A stretch of DNA of 64,000 nt from Candidatus Gastranaerophilales bacterium (GTDB lineage Bacteria; Cyanobacteriota; Vampirovibrionia; Gastranaerophilales; Gastranaerophilaceae): contig CALUPV010000005.1 of the NCBI GenBank assembly GCA_944322745.1, positions 1-64,000 on the forward strand. The letters are read 5' to 3'. Made by a program: the position numbers and the translations under genes. The notes beneath the pieces are model-generated. The model was not told where the DNA came from, ran no database searches, and was given only the letters and a program-made list of their open reading frames with translations. Shown here one piece after another: positions 8,428 to 16,389 of this stretch (the first letter of the stretch is position 1; each line of letters opens with the position of its first letter).

Positions 8428-9684
8428 ATGACAAAAAAACGAGTAGTAGTTACAGGTATGGGCGTTGTGTCTCCATTTGGCGTTGGGGCTGAAAAATTAT
8501 GGGATGGAGTTGTTAACGGTAAAAGTGCTATATCTAAAATTGAAAACATGGGTGATATGACCGGTCATTCTGTATTAATAGGCGGAGAAATAAAAGAGTC
8601 TGTTTTTAATCCTGTTGATTATTTTGAACCAAAAGAAGCTAAAAGACTGGATAAATTTTTACAATATTCTATAGTCGCAGCAAGAGAGGCTGTTTCTGAT
8701 TCTGGAATAAAAGAATCGGATATTGACCCATATAGATTTGGCGTTATTGTTGGTAGTGCTGCTGGTGGTTTTCATACAATTGAGAAAAGTTATGAGGCAA
8801 TGTTATCAAAAGGTCCTACAAAATGCTCACCATTTACTATTCCCATGTTGATTTGTGACATGTGTGCAGGTAAAATTTCTATAGAATTTGGTGCGAAAGG
8901 TGTAAATAAAGCAATAGTTACTGCTTGCGCAACTGCTGCACATTGTATTGGTGATGCGTTTAGAACAATTCAATATGGAGAAGCAGATGCTGTAATAGCA
9001 GGAGGAAGTGAAGCGGCTATATGTACAATTGGTTTAGGTGCTTTTACTGCAGCTAAAACGCTTTCAAAAAGGAATGATGAACCTACAAAAGCATCAAGAC
9101 CATATGATAAAGACAGAGATGGCTTTGTTATGGCAGAAGGTGCAGGTATTCTGGTTCTTGAAGAATTAGAACATGCAAAAAAACGTGGTGCGAAAATTTA
9201 TGCTGAGATTATCGGTTATGGTCAGACTGGCGATGCTTATGATGTGGTTGCACCTCATCCTGAGGGTTTAAGTGCTGCAAAAGCAATGGAATTTGCGCTT
9301 AATGATGCAGAAATTAATGCTGAAGATGTGCAATATATTAATACACATGGAACTAGTACACATCTTGGTGATATTGCAGAAACAAAAGCAATTGCAAATG
9401 TTTTTGGTGATAGAACCGTAAACCCAAATTTAAGAGTAAGTTCTACAAAATCGGAAACCGGTCACATGCTTGGTGCTTCAGGTGCTGCTGAATCAGTTAT
9501 TTGTATTAAAGCGATTAACAATGATATTGTTCCTCCGACAATTAATCTTGATAATTTGGATGAAGAAGTTGCTAATTTGAACTATGTTCCAAACAAAGCT
9601 GAAAAAATGAATGTTAATATTGCTTTAACAAATTCTTTTGGATTTGGAGGACATAATGCAGTGTTAATATTTAAAAAATATTGA
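8428..9684 (+). CDS. fabF: 3-oxoacyl-ACP synthase II (KAS II)
   Basis: A 418-residue FabF that elongates acyl chains. The Cys-His-His triad is present: Cys in IVTACATAAHC, His in NTHGTSTHLGD and His in SETGHMLGASG, with the Gly-rich NSFGFGGHNA near the end. I chose ATG 8428, where AGGTG lies 6 bases upstream, over the in-frame GTG at 8419. It closes the cluster and is followed by a shared terminator. Confidence 0.97.
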   Translation: MTKKRVVVTGMGVVSPFGVGAEKLWDGVVNGKSAISKIENMGDMTGHSVLIGGEIKESVFNPVDYFEPKEAKRLDKFLQYSIVAAREAVSDSGIKESDIDPYRFGVIVGSAAGGFHTIEKSYEAMLSKGPTKCSPFTIPMLICDMCAGKISIEFGAKGVNKAIVTACATAAHCIGDAFRTIQYGEADAVIAGGSEAAICTIGLGAFTAAKTLSKRNDEPTKASRPYDKDRDGFVMAEGAGILVLEELEHAKKRGAKIYAEIIGYGQTGDAYDVVAPHPEGLSAAKAMEFALNDAEINAEDVQYINTHGTSTHLGDIAETKAIANVFGDRTVNPNLRVSSTKSETGHMLGASGAAESVICIKAINNDIVPPTINLDNLDEEVANLNYVPNKAEKMNVNIALTNSFGFGGHNAVLIFKKY

Positions 9685-9686
9685 TA

Positions 9687-9715
9687 GAAAAGAGGAAGCA
9701 TTGCTTCCTCTTTTT
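9687..9715. terminator. bidirectional terminator between fabF and the HCP-like gene
   Basis: The stem AAAAGAGGAAGC/GCTTCCTCTTTT has A and T runs on both sides, and the convergent gene's stop codon (9714-9716) overlaps its edge. It can serve both strands. Confidence 0.88.
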
Positions 9716-11318
9716 ATTTTATAGAATTAATATTTTCAACAGCATTTGTTATTTTTTTGACATTAAATAGTTCGGATAATCCATCAATTAATACTGGATT
9801 TATTATATTAGGACAACATGGTCCTAAGAAAATATTATTTATTTCTAAATGAATTAAATTAAATATATGTGCAATGGTAGTAGCGTTACAATCAGTTATG
9901 AAAACACTAATTTTTTTGTTGATTGATGGATTTTTTTCTATTAAGGTTTCAATTATTTTATATACGACAGAAAAATCAAAATATGAGTTTACATGCCATA
10001 AATTTTCTCTTTTTCTATTGTATGAAAGTGAAATGATGTAATTATTATCAGGGCAATGTTCTAAAAAATCATTTATATATTTATTTGAATGATTGAATTG
10101 ATCTATTATGCCAATTATAAATATATTTTTAATTTCTTTTTGTTTTATTTTATCTAAGATTATATCAATTTTTTTATTTAGTTCTTCTACATCATATCCT
10201 ATTTTAATTTTGTTAATTTCTTTTTCATTTTCAAATCCTTTTGAATCAAGAGCATATTTAATTAAGGGATCAAAGTTGTTATTTTCAATTTTTGCAATTC
10301 CAAAGGCCGGATATTTTTCTGCGGTATATATCTGCCCTCGTATTACATCTATTTTGGGTACTGAATTCCCGGATATATATATTGGACCTGGAAATGAGGC
10401 AAAATCTAGTTGGAAATTATTATCTGATTTTTGATAATGACCAACTAAATTTGTAAATTTTGAAAATTGTTTATATTGAAATGCGCTAATCATTTCGTGG
10501 TGTGTATATACATTTATATTTAAGCCTTTTACTGCAATAAGTATTTTTTCTAAATCAAGAAAACTGTTTCCTGAAACAAGTATAGCCTTACCTCTTTTCT
10601 TGCATAATGGTACAGTTATTTCGCATACAGGACCAAATTTTTGGATTATGGTATTATATAGTAATTTCATAATTTTGTAATTACATTTTGAAAAATTTTT
10701 TATAACAGATATCAAATCTTTATCTGTTAAATCTGGGAAATTAGTTGTATTTAGTAGCTTTAAAACTTCGTTTTTTGCTTCAGGAAAATCTATTTTATAA
10801 TTTTTTAATTCAATTAAACAATTGCACGAATTTAGTACAAGGTTAATCATTATTTCATATAGATTTTTTTTATTTTTATCTAGCTTTATTTTTGAAAATT
10901 TTTCTTGAATATTTTTTTCTTTTTCATTTAAAGCTTTTAGTATAACATCTCTGGAAGAATAATTTTCTTTATTTTCAGGAATTAATTCTGCTTTTTGGTT
11001 CACCTTTTCACAAGCAGAAATATACATTTTTTCAAGCATTTTTTTATTATTATATAAATCTTCTATTATTACAAAGAAACTTTCCTTCCTAAAATCAAGA
11101 TTTACTATCAAAATTGAAATGAACTCAATTACTTTGTCTGTGTATAAACTCATATCAATTTCTAATTCTTTTAATTTTTCTATATAAAAAACGATTTGTT
11201 GAAGTTCAGAAACAAATAGTTCTTTTATTGCAGTAACATATGGATCAAATGCAAAAATGGTAGGTGTATTTGCCCCTACGCATAAAGAATCATAGTAATT
11301 AAAAAATTTATTCATCAT
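9714..11318 (-). CDS. hybrid-cluster-protein homologue lacking the metal ligands
   Basis: A 534-residue protein aligned by eye to the hybrid cluster protein/hydroxylamine reductase family. Matches are strongest at KAILVSGNSFLDLEKIL, VYTHHEMISAF (residues 270-280), NLVGHYQ, FPGPIYISGN and NNIFLGPCCPNIINPVL (494-510). Yet the residues that hold the hybrid Fe-S-O cluster are mostly gone: the family His is Asn251, only Glu275 remains, TTNC is now SGNS (Ser319), GC at about 404 is GI, and the later Cys, Cys, Glu and Lys ligands are missing. The N-terminal CxxC-type 4Fe-4S motif is also absent. It is therefore probably not a hydroxylamine reductase. It starts one base after the glutaredoxin gene stops. 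Confidence 0.72.
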   Translation of the reverse strand: MMNKFFNYYDSLCVGANTPTIFAFDPYVTAIKELFVSELQQIVFYIEKLKELEIDMSLYTDKVIEFISILIVNLDFRKESFFVIIEDLYNNKKMLEKMYISACEKVNQKAELIPENKENYSSRDVILKALNEKEKNIQEKFSKIKLDKNKKNLYEIMINLVLNSCNCLIELKNYKIDFPEAKNEVLKLLNTTNFPDLTDKDLISVIKNFSKCNYKIMKLLYNTIIQKFGPVCEITVPLCKKRGKAILVSGNSFLDLEKILIAVKGLNINVYTHHEMISAFQYKQFSKFTNLVGHYQKSDNNFQLDFASFPGPIYISGNSVPKIDVIRGQIYTAEKYPAFGIAKIENNNFDPLIKYALDSKGFENEKEINKIKIGYDVEELNKKIDIILDKIKQKEIKNIFIIGIIDQFNHSNKYINDFLEHCPDNNYIISLSYNRKRENLWHVNSYFDFSVVYKIIETLIEKNPSINKKISVFITDCNATTIAHIFNLIHLEINNIFLGPCCPNIINPVLIDGLSELFNVKKITNAVENINSIK

Positions 11319-11319
11319 A

Positions 11320-11592
11320 TTAAACCTGATTTTCTAATAATTTATCTAGTTCACCTGATATATTCATTTTATTTAAATCATCATAGCCGCCAATGCGTTT
11401 ATTACCGATTATAATTTGTGGTACAGTTACGCGTCCTTTAATACCATAGTATTCGCCTAAATTATTACGGTATTCTTCTTCATTTTCTGAAATATCAATT
11501 TTTCGATAATCGAGACCTTTCTCTTGAAAAAGCATTTCGGCCTTTTTACAGTACGGACAGTAGTCTACAGTATAAATAATAATGTTTTTCAT
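11320..11592 (-). CDS. grxC: glutaredoxin
   Basis: A 90-residue dithiol glutaredoxin with the CPYC active site (VDYCPYCKKAEML), the TVPQIIIG cis-Pro strand and GGYDDLNKM near the end, typical of GrxC/Grx3-type proteins. It reduces protein disulfides or glutathione mixed disulfides. It is the first gene of a two-gene unit with the HCP homologue (1-base gap), which links the latter to redox chemistry. A perfect inverted repeat sits upstream. Confidence 0.92.
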   Translation of the reverse strand: MKNIIIYTVDYCPYCKKAEMLFQEKGLDYRKIDISENEEEYRNNLGEYYGIKGRVTVPQIIIGNKRIGGYDDLNKMNISGELDKLLENQV

Positions 11593-11607
11593 ATAAAATA
11601 TCCCAAA

Positions 11608-11636
11608 GTCATAACACTAATAAATTATGTTATGAC
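11608..11636 (-). promoter_or_regulatory. inverted repeat upstream of grx
   Basis: GTCATAACA and TGTTATGAC are 9-bp perfect arms separated by 11 bases. The repeat is 15 bases upstream of the glutaredoxin start and 33 bases after the stop of the TPR gene on the same strand. It could be an operator or, less likely because no T-run follows, a terminator for the TPR gene. Confidence 0.5.
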
Positions 11637-11669
11637 TATATAAATATTTTATTAGCCGTAAGAATATAA

Positions 11670-12443
11670 TTATTTGCTAATTCTGGAAATGATTTCTTCA
11701 ATATTTTTCTTTTCATCAGAAGGTAAGTCAAAATTTAAATAATCTTGAAAATATTCAATAGCACTTTCTTTGTCATTTCGTGCTAAAAATAAAATACCTA
11801 ATTTTTTATAAGAGGGGTGAAAATTTTCGTTGCATGATATTGCTTTTAAATGATTCGAAATAGCCTTATCTGTATTATCGTTTGCTTCATAAGTTATTGC
11901 TGTTTGATAATATAAAACAGCATTATCAGTAACTTTTTCTAATACATTTTCATAATTTTCAGCAGCACTATCGTAGTCACCAAGTTCAAATTGAATATTT
12001 CCTAAATCCCAATATGCATCAACATTATTTTCATCTATATCTAAAATTTCAAATAATTGATCCATTGCTAAATCATATCTGCAGTCTTCGACATAAAAGC
12101 GGGATAAATAATGTTTTAATGCAATTTCTTGAGGCATAAGTGTTACACCATTTTCTAATAAATTTATAGCCTCAATAATGTTTTTATTCCTATAATATAC
12201 ATCTGCAAGATTTATATATGTTTGTACAGACTTTGGATTAAAAGACAGCGCTTTTATAAAATACTCAATTGCTAAATCGTCTTTTGCCAACTTAGCATAA
12301 CATAGTCCAATATTATTAAGAATATTGGGGTTATTTTTGTCTTCTTCCAATACTTTAAGAAATGATTCAACAGCCTTTTCGTAATCTGTTGCCTTAAATG
12401 CATCTAGTGCTTGTTGTAAATTGATATTTATTTCATTTTCCAT
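11670..12443 (-). CDS. TPR-repeat protein
   Basis: A 257-residue protein made almost wholly of tetratricopeptide repeats, about six to seven, with the usual spacing of small and aromatic residues (e.g. ILNNIGLCYAKLAKDDLAIE, VDAYWDLGNIQFELGDYDSA). No signal peptide follows the chosen ATG (12443). A longer frame up to 12527 would run into the divergent yebC gene and is hydrophobic and low-complexity. TPR domains mediate protein-protein contacts; the partner is unknown. Confidence 0.85.
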   Translation of the reverse strand: MENEININLQQALDAFKATDYEKAVESFLKVLEEDKNNPNILNNIGLCYAKLAKDDLAIEYFIKALSFNPKSVQTYINLADVYYRNKNIIEAINLLENGVTLMPQEIALKHYLSRFYVEDCRYDLAMDQLFEILDIDENNVDAYWDLGNIQFELGDYDSAAENYENVLEKVTDNAVLYYQTAITYEANDNTDKAISNHLKAISCNENFHPSYKKLGILFLARNDKESAIEYFQDYLNFDLPSDEKKNIEEIISRISK

Positions 12444-12489
12444 AATTTTATTGTAATATAAAGTAAAAAAATATGAAAGGATATAATAT

Positions 12490-13242
12490 ATGTCAGGACA
12501 CTCAAAGTGGTCAACCATTAAACACAAAAAAGCTGCTGTAGATGCTGCCAGAGGAGTTACTTTTCAAAAATTTTCAAGAGAAATAATTGTTGCAGCGAAG
12601 ATGGGCGGAGCGGATCCAAATGGTAATTTTAGATTAAGAACAGCTATCGATAGGGCTAAAGCTGCAGGACTTCCAAATGATAATATAAAAAGAGCGATTG
12701 AAAAAGGTGCAGGCGGCGGTGGTGCTGATAATGTTGAAGAATTAACATATGAAGGTTATGGTGCAGGCGGCAGCGCTATATTTATTGAAGCAATGACTGA
12801 TAACAGAAATAGAACAGCAGGAGATATAAGAAGCTTTTTCTCCAAATTTGGTGGAAATTTAGGTGAAACCGGTTGTGTTGGCTGGATGTTTAAACAAGTT
12901 GGTGCTATTGAATTTCCAAAAGAAACTACAGATTTTGATAAATTATTTGAAGCTGCAATAGACGCTAATGCACAAGATGTTATAGATGAAGATGATATTT
13001 ATAAAGTTATAACATCTCCTGAAGATTTTCAATCTTGTGTTGAAACTCTTGAAAAAAAAGGTTTTAAAGGAGCTTCTGCGGAATTAACCAGAATTGCCGA
13101 AAATACAGTAGAAGTTACTGATGAAAAAATAGCAACAAATATTTTAAGATTAATGTCTAAATTAGAAGAACATGATGATGTTCAAAATGTTTATTCTAAT
13201 TTTGATATATCTGATGAGTTAATGGAAAAAATTGATATATAA
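12490..13242 (+). CDS. yebC: YebC/PmpR family translation or transcription factor
   Basis: A 250-residue YebC protein beginning [19 protein letters not shown], the family signature, with GGADP and the Gly-rich EKGAGGGGA loop. Family members have been described as DNA-binding regulators and, more recently, as factors that relieve ribosome stalling. GAAAGGA lies upstream. It is divergent from the TPR gene with a 46-base shared promoter region. Confidence 0.95.
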   Translation: MSGHSKWSTIKHKKAAVDAARGVTFQKFSREIIVAAKMGGADPNGNFRLRTAIDRAKAAGLPNDNIKRAIEKGAGGGGADNVEELTYEGYGAGGSAIFIEAMTDNRNRTAGDIRSFFSKFGGNLGETGCVGWMFKQVGAIEFPKETTDFDKLFEAAIDANAQDVIDEDDIYKVITSPEDFQSCVETLEKKGFKGASAELTRIAENTVEVTDEKIATNILRLMSKLEEHDDVQNVYSNFDISDELMEKIDI

Positions 13243-13251
13243 AATAATTTA

Positions 13252-13275
13252 AAAAGTCCCTATTTAGGGACTTTT
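13252..13275. terminator. bidirectional terminator between yebC and the zinc-ribbon gene
   Basis: AAAAGTCCC and GGGACTTTT form a 9-bp stem; the stop codon of the convergent gene begins at its edge. Confidence 0.85.
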
Positions 13276-13788
13276 CTAATATTTAATTTTAATTAATTTG
13301 GTTAGAACGCTTGAATTCATTTTGCTTTTTGCACATTTTTGTTTAAAACCTTCAAGTTCAATGCCAACTTTTGAATACAATTCATAAATAACATCAGATG
13401 CTCGTTCTTCTTCAGTTTCATATTGTGCTCTTATTTTTTCAAGTTCACCATAATCTAGGAATTTACCGCCACAAGAGTAACATTCATCAATTTGAATTTC
13501 TTTTTTTGCACTGGCATAATTTTTAACCATTTTTTGACCACAAAGTGGACAAATTCTAAAATCCGTTTCGTCAACTTTTTTAAATTTTTTATTTTCGAAT
13601 AAAGATATTAATGGGGAAATATCTTCTTTATTTTCATCAAATTTCTCAAGTTCCCTATTATCGAAAAATATGCCGCCACATCCATTTACACAAACATCCA
13701 AATTTATACCTTGTTCAGGCATATAGATTTTTTTCATTTTCTTTCCGCACGCAGGACAGTCAATTTCAAATTCAGTATTATCTTTCAT
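13276..13788 (-). CDS. double zinc-ribbon protein (TFIIB-like)
   Basis: A 170-residue protein with two zf-TFIIB-type ribbons. The first has CPACG and, about 20 residues on, CVNGCGGIFFDNRELEKF; the second has CPLCG and CYSCGGKFLDYGELEKI. This repeated C..C..C..CGG-F-D-ELE pattern is characteristic. The C-terminal 45 residues are charged and helical. AGAGG precedes the ATG. Function unknown; probably a cytoplasmic metal-binding protein. Confidence 0.85.
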   Translation of the reverse strand: MKDNTEFEIDCPACGKKMKKIYMPEQGINLDVCVNGCGGIFFDNRELEKFDENKEDISPLISLFENKKFKKVDETDFRICPLCGQKMVKNYASAKKEIQIDECYSCGGKFLDYGELEKIRAQYETEEERASDVIYELYSKVGIELEGFKQKCAKSKMNSSVLTKLIKIKY

Positions 13789-13850
13789 ATAAACCTCTTT
13801 TCTATTAATGTTAATTTTAACATATTTTTTTAATTTTTTTTTATTTTAAT

Positions 13851-13889
13851 AAAAAAGAGGTCTTAGAAAAACTAAGACCTCTTTTTTTT
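13851..13889 (-). terminator. terminator of the SLH protein gene
   Basis: A 16-bp stem, AAAAAAGAGGTCTTAG with CTAAGACCTCTTTTTT, is one of the strongest hairpins in the window. It is placed 13 bases after the SLH gene stop on the minus strand. Confidence 0.92.
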
Positions 13890-13901
13890 GTAGATTTTTA
13901 C

Positions 13902-15932
13902 TTATTGTTCGTTACATCCGAAAGCAATTGTTACCTTTTCTCTTGGATTAATAGAAGATACTTTCATTCCGTTAGGATCAACTAAGTATGTAATTTCATC
14001 ACCGGTATATTGGAATAATCCCATAGTACCTGATAAAGCAGTTCTTGTTGCATCAACAGGAGCTTTCACAATAGCTTTACCTACATCAAGGTAGCTTCTA
14101 CCGGCAGCTTTAAATTCACCTTGGAATATTTCACCGGTACCAACACCAATTCCGCTTACAGTTTGTTCAACAGCATTACTTGCACTTACTATAGCGCCAC
14201 CAACAGTTCTACCTACAGTACCAAGTAAACCACCCGTCCAAGTGAATGGGAATTCAACTATACGTGCAAGTGCATTTGGTTTTTTAACCTTATTTACTTG
14301 TGCTGTTAAGATTTGGTTTGGTAATTCTGCTTTGCATTTCCCAAATTTTATTGTGTTAAATGATAATTTTAATGCACCTTGGCAGTGTTTTGTTGGTCTT
14401 ACTACTTCAAGAACTTTACCGTCGACTCTTGAACCTGCCGGGAATTCTACACCATCTATTGTTACAGAATCAATTGTTGTAGCAGCAAACCTGTCACCAA
14501 TATTAGCTGATTTTGCACTAATTTCGTCATTAAATGTAAGTTGAAGTGTTGGGATAGTTACTACTTCTTCACTTTCATAATATGCTTTTTTGGGTTCACA
14601 TCCACAGTCTGAAGCTATATCATCTGTCTTACTATAGCCCATTGCGACTCTAACATTCTCTAACATTGATGCAATTTCAGCACGGCTTGCGTCTTTATTC
14701 GGTGCAATTTCTTTCGAATTTGGAAATTCAGATATTCCGCCAGATTCTAATACTTTTGCGACTGGTACTTTAGCCCAATTTGGAACATCATTTCCATCAC
14801 AATATTGGCTTAAAACTGTCTCAGCCTTACATTCATCCATTGGACAATTTATACCTTTTGCCATTATAGAAAATGCTTCAGCTCTTGAAATTGGCTGATT
14901 TGGTTTAAACATATTATTTGGATATCCTGTCATTAAACCATTTGCAACTGCTTTTGCAATTGTTTTATTTGCCCAATGTGATTCAGGTACGTCTTTAAAC
15001 ATGCTTGATGGGCAAGATACATCATCATTTAAATTAAAGCCTTTTACAACTAATGTTGCCATTTCTGCTCTGGATACAGGTAAGCTTGGTTTATATGTTC
15101 TATCAGGATATCCTGCTATGATATTATTTTCTGTTAATGTATTTATATCACAGCTTGCCCAATAACCATCCGGAACATCTTCAAATACACTTGCAATTGG
15201 AGCTGCTCCTCCTGTCATTGCTGAATATTCAAATGGTTCCATAGATTTTTTTATTGCTTCCATACTTGTATTTGTGTGAATTTGCATTGGACATGCTGCT
15301 CCATCTATATTTTGCGGATTCCTGTCTACGGGTATACCAGTAGCGCATGGTGGATTATCCAAACATGGAAGTGGAGCTGCAGCTCCTGTCATGCTTCCAT
15401 CATCACAACCACATCCAACTGTAGTTGTTTGAGCTTCTGCTACAGGAACGCCTGAAAATGATGTTATAGAATCATCTCCCAGAAACAAACCATTATTTCT
15501 TTCTCCAACAACTTGGTTGTTTCCATAAATGGCATTAGGGTAAGCATAAACTTGTTGTTGGAATTTTTTGCCATCTGCCGGCTGTGGGCATACTGCACAA
15601 GTTGGTGTTGATGGTTGTGGGCATTGTGCTACGGATGGACATGGGTTACAGTCTTGTGCTACAGGTTGACAGCTATCGCAATCTGTTTTCTTTGCACAAG
15701 GGTCACATTGTTCTTCTTGTTTAGGTTGACAAGTACAACTATCTATATCATTAAGACATTTTGGACATTTTGCTGTTTGTGGTGTCACAGGAGAAGGGCA
15801 TCCAGACAATGGGCAAGCTGCCAAACGCTCATTTGACATTTCAGTTGCTGTTTCTTGTGTAAAACCTGCATTTGTACCTGCTAAAACACCGATTGTTACT
15901 ACGGCGGCAAGTGTCATTTTGTTTAATTTCAT
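13902..15932 (-). CDS. cysteine-rich S-layer-homology surface protein
   Basis: A 676-residue exported protein. A signal peptide spans about residues 1-24 (hydrophobic core LAAVVTIGVLAG). Residues 40-115 hold 15 cysteines, including five CxxC pairs, in Pro-rich repeats such as CDPC, CDSC and CNPC. Three SLH domains follow at about 248-300, 311-362 and 376-430 (FEDVPDGYWA, FKDVPESHWA, NDVPNWAK). SLH domains bind peptidoglycan-linked polymers. Residues 455-545 form a beta-rich domain, and a Gly-rich segment (GGLLGTVGRTVGGA) follows. No porin barrel is recognisable. A perfect Shine-Dalgarno AAGGAGG and a 5' hairpin suggest high expression. Confidence 0.88.
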   Translation of the reverse strand: MKLNKMTLAAVVTIGVLAGTNAGFTQETATEMSNERLAACPLSGCPSPVTPQTAKCPKCLNDIDSCTCQPKQEEQCDPCAKKTDCDSCQPVAQDCNPCPSVAQCPQPSTPTCAVCPQPADGKKFQQQVYAYPNAIYGNNQVVGERNNGLFLGDDSITSFSGVPVAEAQTTTVGCGCDDGSMTGAAAPLPCLDNPPCATGIPVDRNPQNIDGAACPMQIHTNTSMEAIKKSMEPFEYSAMTGGAAPIASVFEDVPDGYWASCDINTLTENNIIAGYPDRTYKPSLPVSRAEMATLVVKGFNLNDDVSCPSSMFKDVPESHWANKTIAKAVANGLMTGYPNNMFKPNQPISRAEAFSIMAKGINCPMDECKAETVLSQYCDGNDVPNWAKVPVAKVLESGGISEFPNSKEIAPNKDASRAEIASMLENVRVAMGYSKTDDIASDCGCEPKKAYYESEEVVTIPTLQLTFNDEISAKSANIGDRFAATTIDSVTIDGVEFPAGSRVDGKVLEVVRPTKHCQGALKLSFNTIKFGKCKAELPNQILTAQVNKVKKPNALARIVEFPFTWTGGLLGTVGRTVGGAIVSASNAVEQTVSGIGVGTGEIFQGEFKAAGRSYLDVGKAIVKAPVDATRTALSGTMGLFQYTGDEITYLVDPNGMKVSSINPREKVTIAFGCNEQ

Positions 15933-15950
15933 TTTTCCTCCTTGTTCATA

Positions 15951-15979
15951 AAAGAAATGTTACAGGCAAACATTTCTTT
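15951..15979 (-). other. 5' leader hairpin of the SLH gene
   Basis: The arms AAAGAAATGTT and AACATTTCTTT make an 11-bp stem with a 7-base loop, just before the Shine-Dalgarno sequence in the minus-strand transcript. Such hairpins near the 5' end can stabilise abundant mRNAs. On the plus strand it would be followed by TTTTTT, but no plus-strand gene ends there. Confidence 0.55.
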
Positions 15980-16241
15980 TTTATCTATTTTTATTTTTTG
16001 TATTTTTATAATCTTTTATATTATTTCTATCTTTGAATTATGATATGTATGCTACTCTCTATTCATTACCTTTTCCTACAATAATTATGGCTAATTACTT
16101 TTATTTAAAAATTTGAATTATAAAATAATTAAAATTCATATAAATAATTGATAAATTTAATGTAATTACTCATACTATGAGTTGATGTTAAGTTTTATGA
16201 GAAGTTTAAAATTATAAATATAGTTTGATAGGTTTTTATAA
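15980..16241. other. intergenic region between SLH gene and 41-aa ORF
   Basis: About 260 very AT-rich bases separate the divergent genes and must hold promoters for both. I could find no well-spaced -35/-10 pair, no repeat and no RNA gene in it. Confidence 0.5.
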
Positions 16242-16367
16242 ATGAATTTAAATGAACATTGTTTACTTGGTTTCTTAGTTAATCCTGATGAATTAAATTA
16301 TTTATATAAGATATTTTTAAAGAATATTGAAGAAATTGAAAAAACTTCAAAAATAGATAATAATTAA
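16242..16367 (+). CDS. possible 41-residue small protein
   Basis: An ORF from ATG to TAA encoding an acidic, helical 41-residue peptide (begins MNLNEHCLLGFLVNPDELNY, ends in a Glu/Lys-rich helix). It ends 22 bases before the diguanylate cyclase and has only a weak AGG upstream. Its composition looks protein-like, and its position suggests coexpression with the sensor. Confidence 0.4.
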   Translation: MNLNEHCLLGFLVNPDELNYLYKIFLKNIEEIEKTSKIDNN

Positions 16368-16389
16368 ATTATTACCTATTGGAGAGTCT

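Noticed and set aside
9714-11318. functional hydroxylamine reductase
   Set aside because: Nearly all hybrid-cluster ligands and the N-terminal cubane cysteines are missing, so the name would mislead.
12444-12527. N-terminal extension of the TPR protein
   Set aside because: It would overlap the start of yebC and encode a hydrophobic low-complexity leader; the ATG at 12443 begins the first repeat.
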